Assembly: GCF_016522065.1 (NCBI RefSeq)
Contig: NZ_JAEHFV010000003.1
Coordinates: 248,001 to 312,000, forward strand
Direction of reading: 5' to 3'
Source of the DNA: Flavobacterium agrisoli
GTDB taxonomy: Bacteria > Bacteroidota > Bacteroidia > Flavobacteriales > Flavobacteriaceae
Length of the DNA stretch: 64,000 bases
The position numbers were made by a program, and so were the translations under genes. Position 1 is the stretch's first letter; the number at the start of each line of letters is the position of its first letter. This document shows positions 45,913 through 55,400 of this stretch, one piece after another. A model generated the notes under the pieces. That model saw nothing but the letters and a program-made list of their open reading frames with translations. It was not told where the DNA came from and ran no database searches.

Positions 45913-46422
45913 ATGGACAAACAAAGTTTATTTTTTACATCAATTGTAGCAATTTGCGCTATTGTTTTACTATTTTACACCATCTCTTTTATTAGCCGTA
46001 AACGATTTGCACTAGTCAATAATGAGCCTAAAGTAAATACCTCGTATACGATTTGGTTAATGGCAATTCTTATTGCTTTTTTCATCTTCCTAAAACCTGC
46101 TTTAGAAGCTATTGAAAATACCATCGAAATACTTATTTATTCAAAAACTGTCGATAATACCTTTTGGGAAGTGATGCAGAAGATTATCGTATTTGTTGGA
46201 TTTACCTTTTTATTTACATTTTCAACCTACTTCATATCCAACGGTATTCTTATTTCGGTTTTTGGTAAGCGTTTAGAAGCGGTAGAAATGACCAACGATA
46301 ATTTTACCTATTTCTTAATAAAAGGAGTGGTTCTATTAGGATTAGCATTTTCTATACTAACTGTCTACCAACATTTATTGGATTGGTTTATTCCAGCTGT
46401 TCATGCACCATTTTATCATTAA
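45913..46422 (+). CDS. Small polytopic membrane protein
   Basis: 169 residues with four hydrophobic segments (SLFFTSIVAICAIVLLFYTI; YTIWLMAILIAFFIFLKPAL; IIVFVGFTFLFTFSTYFISN; FLIKGVVLLGLAFSILTVYQ) and little else. It ends with ...VHAPFYH. No family is recognised. It starts 4 bases after the transglutaminase-like gene and closes the operon. No clear terminator follows. Confidence 0.75.
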   Translation: MDKQSLFFTSIVAICAIVLLFYTISFISRKRFALVNNEPKVNTSYTIWLMAILIAFFIFLKPALEAIENTIEILIYSKTVDNTFWEVMQKIIVFVGFTFLFTFSTYFISNGILISVFGKRLEAVEMTNDNFTYFLIKGVVLLGLAFSILTVYQHLLDWFIPAVHAPFYH

Positions 46423-46772
46423 TTGCATTTTAGGAATTTCAAGGGAAATATAATTAAAAAAAATATCTGGGAACGTTTCAGTTAATACGGGGCGAGTTTT
46501 TTATCAGTGAAATTTCTTTGAATGACACAGGAATTATAATAAAAGAAATAAAAATAGTAAGACGTATTTTAAAAAGGAATAAAATATTTTTTGAAATTGT
46601 TACAGCAACATTTGAATATTAATGTGAATTAATAATAAAAATTTGGCTCAAAAGAGGGGAGTCCTTATTATTGAATATGTTCCGTTATGTAAGCACCAAA
46701 ATCATAGAAGTTTCTTTTTACTATTCGTCAAAAAGTTGCCTTGTCATTATCCTATTGTTTATATATAGCGTG

Positions 46773-46815
46773 GCAAAAATGCCATTCCTCCCTACGGTCG
46801 CAAACGCATTTTTGC
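46773..46815. repeat. Inverted repeat in the 46423-46968 gap
   Basis: GCAAAAATGC (46773-46782) and GCATTTTTGC (46806-46815) form a perfect 10-bp stem with a 23-base loop containing TACGGTCG. The rest of this 546-base gap is AT-rich and holds no credible gene. Confidence 0.6.
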
Positions 46816-46968
46816 ATGAAAGCGGTACAACCACTTTGCTATAATGTAGCACTCCATGAATTCCGTTGCTTCCATTGTAGCAAAAAGGTTTAAGGGGTTA
46901 TATTGCTAGATATCTGATGATTGAAATAAATAACTAAAACAGTCGTAAGATAGATTCTATTCTAATAT

Positions 46969-47740
46969 CTATTTAAATTGTAGCTTTTCCAATAGATCAT
47001 TGAAATACTGCTCTGACCAGATTGCAAGCACGTTTTCGTTTTTGATAAAGGAAATAACGTCAGCTTTTATTTGATCAAAAGAGGCTGCTTTAAATTTTTC
47101 ACGTAACAGTATAAGGATGTCTTCTTTGGCAAGTTCAGCTTCTGTCCAGTCTCCAGTATCTTTGGCTCGTTGCGTAAAATGATGCAGATCTAAGGGAATG
47201 CCTTTTTTTATGTACCATTCGAAATCATACCAGTCCCGACCTTTTACTCTATTTTTCCATTTTCGGAATAGGAGTGCATGCATTTTACCAGCAAATAAAC
47301 TCGGCTTGTCAAAGCAGTTTACATAAAAGGAAAATGGGCGGGTCAAAAGTTTGTTTTCGGTTTCAAATCCTAGAGGAGGAAGGCGGTCTACTTCAATTTT
47401 AATTTTTATAGTTTTATTGGTTGTTTTTATTCCTTCTTGTTTGATGATACTTTTAAGCACTAGTTCCTTCCATTCAGTTTCGGATTTAAGAAAGGCGGAA
47501 TCAACATTGGTTTTTTTTTGTCTTTTCTTTTTCCCGTATGCTTACCTGCATACCAGCGGCTTTAAATTCATTTATTATGAATTCAAAATAGGGCTCCAAA
47601 GAAAAATCCGGATCTTCCTTCAATAATGAAAAATCAAGGTCTTCTGAGAAACGATCCAGTCCATAAAATATACTGAGAGCAGTTCCGACATAAAAGGGTT
47701 CAAAATTGAAATATATAAAGGTTTTTTTGAAGTTATTCAC
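46969..47740 (-). pseudogene. Frameshifted, 5'-truncated AbiEii/AbiGii-type nucleotidyltransferase toxin gene
   Basis: The upstream part (to about 47510) encodes EPFYVGTALSIFYGLDRFSE and DLDFSLL, the nucleotidyltransferase signature with catalytic DxD. The frame then breaks in a run of nine A residues on the coding strand at about 47507-47515. It resumes with NVDSAFLKSETEWKELVL and continues to DRLPPLGFETENKLL, PSLFAGKMHALLFRKW, KGRDWYDFEWYIKKG, the AbiEii C-terminal pattern. The usual N-terminus before GTAL is missing and replaced by the arm of a palindrome, and no AbiEi antitoxin gene is present. It is therefore a decayed abortive-infection/toxin gene. Confidence 0.82.
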
Positions 47741-47771
47741 TTCTTAATGAAGTGAATAACTTCAAAAAAAC
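47721..47771. repeat. Perfect 23-bp palindrome at the broken 5' end of AbiEii
   Basis: Arms 47721-47743 and 47749-47771 are exact reverse complements, around a TTAAT loop; the arms contain GAAGTGAATAACTTC and end in seven A/T. It sits where the AbiEii gene loses its expected N-terminus, so it may mark a rearrangement junction or work as a terminator. Confidence 0.85.
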
Positions 47772-47820
47772 TAAGAATAAATATTATCCTAACAAATACA
47801 GGGCTGCTATTCCCGCGAAT

Positions 47821-47900
47821 CTTTTATAAAAATCGCTCCCATATAAGAAACTTATTGAAAATCAAATGGATAATTGAATATCATTTCAAAAAAAGAAATT
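47821..47900 (+). repeat. Imperfect ~80-bp direct repeat, right copy
   Basis: Partner of 26319-26397, same orientation, about 80% identical. Together the two copies enclose the CRISPR-Cas system and all cargo genes. Confidence 0.7.
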
Positions 47901-48487
47901 TTCTGAGTTAGTGACAATTTAACTTAAAAGATTTTTTAATGATTATATACAAATTGTGCATCTATTTTTTTGGTTTTCGGCTATACGTTTTGTTTTTTCT
48001 TCTACTAAATGTAATTTAAAACTATTATCCGAAATCGGATGTAGTTTGTACTTAATTTTGAACTTTACTGTGTTTTTAGGTTTTTTTAGATGTTAATAAT
48101 ATTTCATTTGTACGACGTCTAATAACAAAATAAGATTATAGCAGTTGATATAATATTCTAAACTTTGTTTGAAATATTCCAACTTTTTTGAAATTAAAAT
48201 TTAATACTTTGCAGTACCCAATTAGAGTTAAAAGGTGGATGAAAATTGAGTTCGATTGTACTCCGAACCACTTTGTTAACTAGGAAAATAATTTTAAAAA
48301 ACTAAAAATAAATTTATATAATAAGTAAAATTGTAAACTTAATATTTTTTGTAAATTAGCTTTCATTAAAAAATAGTATTACTCTTTTTTGGTTTTGTAA
48401 ACAATTGAATATCAGTTATTTATTCTTGTTTTTTTAGCTTCTCTAAGAATGTTAAAATAGGAATAAGGTTTTCGATTGAAATCTCAT

Positions 48488-48498
48488 CGACTCCACTT
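48488..48498 (+). other. Candidate island attachment site (right copy)
   Basis: CGACTCCACTT, identical to the last bases of tmRNA (24125-24135). Upstream, TTCGATT at 48471-48477 echoes the T-loop of tmRNA, although the spacing to the 11-mer differs. It is consistent with an attR formed by insertion at ssrA. Confidence 0.42.
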
Positions 48499-48881
48499 TT
48501 AAAAAGTTATTTCTTCTAAAATCCATTAAATCGTATGATTTGATGGATTTTTTTTTGACTTGTATTTATTAATGTTTTATAAGATAAAACAGTTAAAACC
48601 CTTATTATTATTATTGACTTTAGGGGTTTATTCAGTCTCGTTTATGTATAAAATCAAGAGATATAAGCCATTTTTTTGTAATTCAGATAAGAACCTTATT
48701 TCAGCATTTTTATTCAATAAATCGCAAATGTCAGGTGATAAATTCGGTTACCCAAACTAATTTCAAAATAGGGTCACCAGAATCTTTGTCAAAGCCTGTA
48801 AACACAAGGAGTACAGCAAATGGACATGTTGTTACTGAACCTGAAAAAGCGTAAATTAAGTAATAAAAAATTGATGGAAAT

Positions 48882-49106
48882 ATGAACACTAAAGTGAATA
48901 TTCTTTTTTATGCAAAGAATCAAAAAAGTAATAAAAATGGGTTAGTGCCAATTTATACTAGAATTACCGTTGATGGAAAGCGAATAGAACTATCAACATC
49001 AAAATTTGTAGAATATAACAAATGGAATCCCAAAACGTCCAAAATGAGTGGAAATTCATTAGAAGTCCGAACACTAAATGAATTTACAAACTCAATAAGG
49101 TACTAA
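48882..49106 (+). pseudogene. Truncated tyrosine recombinase (integrase) gene, N-terminal arm-binding domain only
   Basis: 74 residues, MNTKVNILFYAKNQKSNKNG then LVPIYTRITVDGKRIELSTS, KFVEYNKWNPKTSKMSGNS. This is the arm-type DNA-binding domain found at the N-terminus of Bacteroidetes transposon integrases of about 400 residues. The core-binding and catalytic domains (RxxH...R...Y) are absent, so it is a relic. It marks the right end of mobile DNA and may be all that remains of an older integrase. Confidence 0.85.
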
Positions 49107-49131
49107 TCCCATTTTTAAATTACCTTCTAAC

Positions 49132-49566
49132 TCAATATTTTTTCAAAAACTGCAATACGGTTGCAGTAGTGAGAGCGCCAATCATATAGTAGCCCATGGT
49201 CCACACTTTTGTTGTCATTGATTTGGCAACGGGCGCATCATTCAATTCGAGTTTACTTGGTAAATTAATGGCTCCTAAGCCAGCTAATAAACCCGATGAT
49301 ACTGCTTTGGTCCATAATTCTTTTCCTTCGCCATTAATCAAACTGTAATAAGTGGCGTTGCTAATAATATCGCCAACTAAGGCGGTACCAATTAACGAAT
49401 CGACATCATCTATTTCATACCCTAAATGGGTGGCTGCTTTTTGTATGGCTTGTTCTCCTACTAAATCAATTCGGGGCATATCCTCGTTGACTTTTTTAAG
49501 TGATTCATTTAATAATGTAAGTACTAATGCGCCGCCTAGACCTGCTAATAAATTATTTGTATTCAT
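49132..49566 (-). CDS. Small membrane-associated hypothetical protein
   Basis: 144 residues. Hydrophobic segments at the N-terminus (LLAGLGGALVLTLLNESL) and C-terminus (MGYYMIGALTTATVLQFLKK), and weaker ones in between (LIGTALVGDIISNATYYSLI, AVSSGLLAGLGAINLP). I recall similar proteins in Flavobacteriia but know no function. It returns the window to chromosomal-looking DNA after the island. A structured RNA candidate lies just upstream. Confidence 0.7.
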   Translation of the reverse strand: MNTNNLLAGLGGALVLTLLNESLKKVNEDMPRIDLVGEQAIQKAATHLGYEIDDVDSLIGTALVGDIISNATYYSLINGEGKELWTKAVSSGLLAGLGAINLPSKLELNDAPVAKSMTTKVWTMGYYMIGALTTATVLQFLKKY

Positions 49567-49595
49567 AATTTTTACGTTTATGGATTAAAAAATGA

Positions 49596-49744
49596 ACCGA
49601 AACCCATTTTGTTACTGTGTGGCTGATCTCCTAAAAATGAAGACGTAGACTTTTAAATAAGCACGAACGGGTGGAAAGCGCTTACATCCTTACAGCTACT
49701 TCGGTAACCTGACAACCCGTGATCTTCGTTTAAATGGGTTCGGT
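49596..49744 (-). ncRNA. Candidate structured RNA of unknown class
   Basis: A ~149-base element closed by a long outer stem (ACCGAAACCCATTT at 49596-49609 with AAATGGGTTCGGT at 49732-49744, one bulge). A second nested stem pairs ACGAACGGGT with ACCCG...TTCGT, and inside lies a TAC-TTCG-GTA hairpin. On the minus strand TATAGT about 10 bases before the element, and a TTG further up, could be a promoter, so it may be a free sRNA or the 5' leader of the gene at 49132-49566. It is not recognisable as tRNA, SRP RNA or RNase P RNA. Strand is uncertain. Confidence 0.5.
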
Positions 49745-49939
49745 ACATTTACTATACTTTGTTGGTAAATAAGACAACTTCTAAATAACTTTTATACTAT
49801 CTTGTTGTGTATGTTAAAATTAGCGAATAATAATAGCTGCTACTTATATAATTTTAGTAAAGCGTTCTATTATTTTAGGAAGTTGATTTGAACTCGCTAA
49901 AAAAATATAGGTTGTAGAAGAAGCTATTTTACAAAAAAA

Positions 49940-49970
49940 ACAAAGCCCCGCAATTTCTGCAAGGCTTTGT
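49940..49970 (-). terminator. Terminator of the ABC exporter gene
   Basis: Stem ACAAAGCC / GGCTTTGT, with further pairing in the loop, followed on the minus strand by T residues; it lies 26 bases after the stop. Confidence 0.85.
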
Positions 49971-49995
49971 TTCATTTTATAAAAGTTATATCCAT

Positions 49996-51783
49996 TTAAT
50001 TATGGTTAAACTGCAAAAGACTAAGGTTTTTGTAAATTCCATTTTCTAAATTCAGTAACTCGTGATGAGTACCTTTCTCCGTAATTTTGCCGTTATCCAA
50101 AACTAAAATTTGATCCGCATTTCGAATGGTTGCCAATCGATGCGCAATGATGATGCTGGTTCTACCTTCCATCAAAACTTCTAAAGCTTCTTGAACCAAT
50201 TTTTCACTTTCGCTATCCAACGATGAAGTGGCTTCATCTAAAATTAAAATACTCGGGTTTTTCAGTAAAGCCCTTGCAATAGCAATGCGTTGTCGTTGTC
50301 CTCCAGAAAGTTTGATTCCGCGTTCGCCCACCAAGGTTTCCATTTTTTCGGGAAAACTTTCAATAAAATGAAGTGCATTGGCTTGTTGGGCAGCTTGTAA
50401 AATTTCGGCCTCCGTTGCATCAGGTTTACCATAAGCAATATTTTCTTTAATGGTTCCACCAAACAGAATAACATCTTGTGGTACAATGCTCATATTTCCT
50501 CTTAAGGTTTCTAAATCATAAGCATTAATGTTTTTATGGTCGATTATAATTTCGCCATTATCAATATTGTAAAAACGCAATAGGAGAGAGGCAATGGTAG
50601 ATTTTCCGGCACCACTTGGTCCTACAATGGCTATTTTTTGTCCCGAAGTGGCAGTAAAAGTAACATCTTTTAAAACCTGAATTTCGTTTCGAGAGGGATA
50701 AGAAAAGGATACATTTTGAAAGGCAACATTACCTGAAATTTTTTCGACAACCACTGAAGAATTCGTGTTGATTTTCTCAGGTGTTTCATCTAATAATTCA
50801 AAAACTCGTTCAGTTGCACCAACAGCTTTCTGAATTTGCGCATACATTTCGGCAATTCCTCCAAAAGAAGCACCGATAAAAGTCGTATATAAAACAAACG
50901 AAATTAAGTCGCCAATACCTTCTACTTCCCCTTTTATGGTTAGCGTAATGCCGTACCAAACCACAGCAACCACGCATCCAAAAAGGCATAAAATAATAAA
51001 TGAAGCAAAATAACCTCGGTATTTCCCACCTTTTATGGCAATTTTTACAATTTCTCTAATTTTGTTTTTATAACGTTCAATTTCGTACCATTCGTTAGCA
51101 AAAGCTTTTACATTGGTGATTCCTTGCAATGTTTCTTCTACAATTACTTGACTTTCGGCTACTTTATCTTGTGTTTTTTTTCCGTATTTACGAATAAAAC
51201 GGCCAAAAATAACCGCCGCTATCGCAACCAAAGGCACAATTGCCAACATCATGAGGGTAAGTTTGGGACTAATGCTACCCAAAATAATAAATCCGCCAAT
51301 GATTAAAATAAATTGGCGCAAGAATTCGGCAATGGTAGTAGTAAAAGTATCTTGCAATTGGGCAATATCAGCACTGATTCGACTATTTAATTCGCCAACT
51401 CTTTTTTGCGAATAAAAAGTCATGGGTAATTTTACTAAATTTTCGTATAAGGCAAAACGAATATTAGAAAGTGAATTTTCGGTAAAGTTGACAAATAAAG
51501 AAATTCGGAAAAAAGAAAAAATGGCTTGTAATACCAAAATTCCCATTAACATTAGGGCTATTTCGTTGGCTTTAGCAATGTCTTTTCCTGTGACACAATC
51601 GACTAACATTCCCATTAATTTTGGAAAAGCCAATGCGGTAGCGCTTGTAAGTAGCAAAAAAAGGAGGCCTAAAAAGAATTTCCATTTGTGATTTTGGGAG
51701 TAATTAAAGATTCTCAATGCTTTGTGAAGCGAACTCGAGTTTAATTTCGCTTTAGGTAGGTCGTTTTCTTTAAATCGTGCCAT
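49996..51783 (-). CDS. ABC exporter, fused membrane and ATPase domains (MsbA-like)
   Basis: 595 residues. The transmembrane domain (about 30-320) has six helices, including KWKFFLGLLFLLLTSATALA and the coupling segment SRISADIAQLQDTFTTTIAE. The nucleotide-binding domain has Walker A GPSGAGKST (about 392-400), Q-loop VPQDVILFGGTIKENIAYGK, signature [20 protein letters not shown], Walker B ILILDEATSSLD and H-loop IIIAHRLATIRNAD. It functions as a homodimer exporting lipids, drugs or peptides; the cargo cannot be read. It stands alone with its own terminator. Confidence 0.94.
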   Translation of the reverse strand: MARFKENDLPKAKLNSSSLHKALRIFNYSQNHKWKFFLGLLFLLLTSATALAFPKLMGMLVDCVTGKDIAKANEIALMLMGILVLQAIFSFFRISLFVNFTENSLSNIRFALYENLVKLPMTFYSQKRVGELNSRISADIAQLQDTFTTTIAEFLRQFILIIGGFIILGSISPKLTLMMLAIVPLVAIAAVIFGRFIRKYGKKTQDKVAESQVIVEETLQGITNVKAFANEWYEIERYKNKIREIVKIAIKGGKYRGYFASFIILCLFGCVVAVVWYGITLTIKGEVEGIGDLISFVLYTTFIGASFGGIAEMYAQIQKAVGATERVFELLDETPEKINTNSSVVVEKISGNVAFQNVSFSYPSRNEIQVLKDVTFTATSGQKIAIVGPSGAGKSTIASLLLRFYNIDNGEIIIDHKNINAYDLETLRGNMSIVPQDVILFGGTIKENIAYGKPDATEAEILQAAQQANALHFIESFPEKMETLVGERGIKLSGGQRQRIAIARALLKNPSILILDEATSSLDSESEKLVQEALEVLMEGRTSIIIAHRLATIRNADQILVLDNGKITEKGTHHELLNLENGIYKNLSLLQFNHN

Positions 51784-51949
51784 TATTTCAATTTTATAGT
51801 TGCAAAGGTATAACTATAGCAGTTCACTACAAAGAAAAAGTAGTTTTCGATTATCGAGTTAACTTTTTGATTTCTAGTTTAAAAATGAAATGGATTAAAA
51901 AAAGATTTTATTTTTTTGGTAAATAGTTTGCAATTCCCATTTCTAGCTG

Positions 51950-51957
51950 TATATTTG
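51950..51957 (+). promoter_or_regulatory. -7 promoter element of tRNA-Val
   Basis: TATATTTG is a perfect TAnnTTTG box 16 bases before the tRNA, with a TTG 19 bases upstream (51928-51930), the canonical Bacteroidetes layout. Confidence 0.75.
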
Positions 51958-51972
51958 CACACCATTAAGAAA

Positions 51973-52047
51973 GGGCGATTAGCTCAGCTGGTTCAGAGCA
52001 CCTCGTTTACACCGAGGGGGTCGGGGGTTCGAACCCCTCATCGCCCA
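51973..52047 (+). tRNA. tRNA-Val (anticodon UAC)
   Basis: 75 nt cloverleaf: acceptor GGGCGAT / ATCGCCC, D-arm AGCTCAGCTGGTTCAGAGC, anticodon stem CCTCG / CGAGG with loop TTTACAC (anticodon TAC), T-arm GGGGGTTCGAACCCC. CCA is not encoded. Confidence 0.97.
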
Positions 52048-52056
52048 CAAAATTTT

Positions 52057-52086
52057 AAACTCCAAAGTCATTTGATTTTGGAGTTT
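52057..52086 (+). terminator. Terminator of tRNA-Val
   Basis: A ~10-bp stem (AAACTCCAAA / TTTTGGAGTTT) with a 9-base loop and a long T run. The remainder of the gap to 52441 is AT-rich with no gene seen. Confidence 0.85.
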
Positions 52087-52441
52087 TTTTGTTTTTTTTT
52101 CTTCCTGAAAAAATCTACTTTTCTAGGATCAATCCCAAAACCTGTGGAGTAGCAAAAATTACGCATAAATATTAGTTAGTCTAAAAAGGAAGAATTCGAT
52201 ATTTCTGACACCTCTAAATTGAGATTTAAAAGCTTAAATAATGAATTTTTTTATATGTTAGTTAAGACGAATAAAGGTTACTAATACCAAAAACAGAAAA
52301 TTTTAGATCTCAAAAGTAAAAAAAAAGTTAAAATATTATGTTTAACGATTTAATTGTACTTTTCACCCGATATATGTGTAAAAAGTGATTATTTTATTGA
52401 TTTTACCATAAATTTATGTTATAATTTTAAAATTTGATAAA

Positions 52442-55400
52442 ATGAAGACTTTTAATAATACTTACTTGGTAAAGCAAATAGTTTTGTTTTTTATATTTTT
52501 TGTATCTATTGTACAATCTTCGCACTCACAAATAAATTTTAGTCAAAGTAATTTAAATTTCAGCCAAAATTTTAATGTTCCTGGTTTCATAACCGGAATG
52601 AGTTTTGGTCCAGATGGGCGACTGTATGTTATTGAAATTGATGGTTCTATAAAAATTTTAACTATCCAGCGAAATAGTGCTACAAATTACAATGTTACTA
52701 ACATGGAGATAATTGAAGATATCTTTACCATACAAGATCATAATGATGACGGATCAATGTACAACAGAAGTGAAAGAGAAACTACAGGTATTGCTGTTGG
52801 AGGCACAGCTACAAGTCCAGTCTTTTATGTAAGTTCAAGTGATATAAGAATAGGCGCGGGAAATGCGGGAAATGGGGATTCAGGATTAGATACAGGGTTA
52901 GATACTAATTCGGGGGTTATTACAAGATATTCTTGGAACGGAATTACTTGGGATGCAGTTGACATTGTAAGAGGTCTTCCTCGTTCTGAAGAAAGTCATA
53001 TGGTTAGTGGATTACAACTCGCTACTATAAAAGGTATTCATTATCTATTAGGTTGTAGTGGTGGCTTTACTAATGGTGGCGCACCCTCTACTAATTTTGT
53101 ATATTCTTGTGAATTTGCACTTTCGGCAGCTGTTCTCGCTATAGATTTAGATAAGTTAAATCAACTTCCTATCTCAAATGATAATGGAAGAAATTATATT
53201 TATGATCTTCCCACATTAGATGATCCGACGCGTCCAAATAGTAATGGTATTGATGATCCAGATGACATTGGTTATAACGGTAAGGATATAAATGACCCCT
53301 TTGGAGGTAATGATGGTCTTAATATGGCTATAATAGTACCTGATGGTCCTGTGCAAATTTTGTCGCCAGGCTATCGAAATGCATATGGTGCAATTGTAAC
53401 TGAAAGTGGTGCTTTATATGTTACCGACAATGGTGCTAACCCGGGCTGGGGAGGTTTTCCTGAAAATGAAGGGACAGGAAATGTTACCAACAATTACAAT
53501 CCCGTGCAACCAGGTGATACATCAGCCTCTGGAGGTGAGTATATTAACAATCAAGATCATTTACAGTTAATTACTACCAATTTGGATACCTATCAATTTA
53601 ATAGTTTTTATGGAGGTCATCCCAATCCCTTGAGAGCCAATCCTCAAGGAGCGGGTCTTTATACAGACAATTCAAGTGTATTGGGAGTTGCTGGCTCACC
53701 CATTTGGAGAACTAAAATTTATGACCCAGATGGTTCAAAACCCAATTCAACTACAAATCCCAATGAGGGGCTTCCTGCTAATTGGCCACCTGTGCAAGTT
53801 GCAAACCCAGTAGAAGGAGACTGGCGTGGCCCTGGTATTGACAACCCAGATGGACCAGATGACAACCCAGTAACTATTTGGGAAACAAATACCAATCCTA
53901 TAGACGAATACACAGCTAGTAATTTTGGCGGAGTGTTAAAAGGCAACCTTTTAGCTGGTCACAGTGGTGGAAAAATTAAACGTGTTATAGTTTCCGAAGA
54001 CGGTACTTCGAGCATCTTACAACCTAATTTTTTATCGGGTATTGGAGGTTATATTCTAGGCTTAGTTTGCAATGGAGATAACGAGATTTTCCCTGGAACA
54101 GTATGGGCAGGTACCACTGGAGGGCGGATTGTAGTATTGGAGCCTCAAGAAAATGGCTTGGTATGCCTACAGCCTGATCGTATTGATTATGATCCTGAAG
54201 CAGACTATGATAGTGATGGTTATACCAATCAAGATGAGATTGATAATGGAACTGATATTTGCAATGGAGGCTCTCAACCTAGTAACGATTTTGATAAAAT
54301 TGTTGGTCCACCGTATATTTCAGATTATAATGATCCTGATGACGATGCAGATGGTATTCCTGACTCAGAAGATCCTTTTCAATTAGGAAATCCTCAACAA
54401 CCGCTAAATCAAGCCTTCACAATTCCTGTTCTAAATGATTTATTTAACAATCCAAATTATCTAGGGGGAATTTTTGGATTAGGAATGACAGGCCTTATGA
54501 ATAATGGAGATACAGGACTAAATTGGTTGAATTGGCTTGATCGAAGGGATGACCCTCACGATCCCAATCCCAATGATGTTTTGGGAGGAGCCCCTGGAAT
54601 CATGACATCACATATGACATCAGGTACTGCTCTCGGACTTTCAAACAATCAAGAAAAAGGTTATCAATATGGAGTTCGGGTAGATTCAGACACAGATCCT
54701 TTTACGGTAATTGGAGGGATGAATGGTTTTAGTGGTGGTTCCTACAGGTTATACGGTAATACAGCAGCTAACAATGGAGAACTAGGGTTTTTTATTGGAG
54801 ATGGTACACAGAGTAATTATATAAAATTTGTAGTTACTGTAAATGGTTTTACCGTTTTACAAGAAATTGAAGATATACCACAAACACCAATCAATGTTCC
54901 ACTTGCAGTAGAAGACAGACCCTTAAATAACATCCGTTTTTATTTTGTTGTGAATCCGCAAACTGGCGAAGTCAAACTAGAATACCGTATAGATTCAAAT
55001 CCGAGAATACCTATCACAACCGTTACAGCTCAAGGAGCAATTTTAAATGCAATTCAATCTAGTAATAAAGACTTAGCTGTAGGGTTTATAGGGACTTCAG
55101 GTGCAAGTGGAGTAGAATTAGAAGGATCTTGGGATTTTTTGAATGTTATAAGCCAAAAGCCTTCAATAATTTCAGAAATACCTGATGTTGACAAATTTAC
55201 AGGAGCGGATCCTGAATCATTAGATCTTAGACCCTATTTTACGGATGACCAAGGATCTGAAGATTTGACATTTTCTATAGTACAGAATAGTAATAATTCA
55301 GTAGGAACAGTTATAACCAATAATGCATTAAATCTAACTTTTCCAGAAACAATTCCAGCCTCATCAAATATAACCATAAGAGCTACCGATGCAGACGATA

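Larger units (their letters stand above)
47772..48881. other. 1.1-kb region without intact genes at the right end of the island
   Basis: Contains the right copy of the 80-bp repeat, the 11-bp tmRNA-end copy and a short degenerate reading frame near 48680-48850 with SVTQTNFKIGSPE and NTRSTANGHVVTEPEKA before a stop. I see no functional gene. It is probably scar DNA from successive insertions. Confidence 0.55.

Noticed and set aside
48256..48285. GTTCGATT followed by CCACTT and AACTAG as an alternative right attachment site
   Set aside because: Matches to the tmRNA end are short and broken; the 11-base exact copy at 48488 is better.
48560..48760. Short plus-strand reading frame with a hydrophobic start
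   Set aside because: No family resemblance and it lies in scar DNA; the overlapping frame with protein-like sequence is itself degenerate.
48680..48851. Degenerate frame with SVTQTNFKIGSPE, slightly like the start of RebB (R-body) proteins
   Set aside because: The resemblance covers about ten residues and does not continue, so no assignment is justified.
49596..49744. Cobalamin riboswitch, because of a GCCAC-like motif on the minus strand
   Set aside because: The B12-box sequence and order of conserved elements do not fit, and no cobalamin gene is adjacent.
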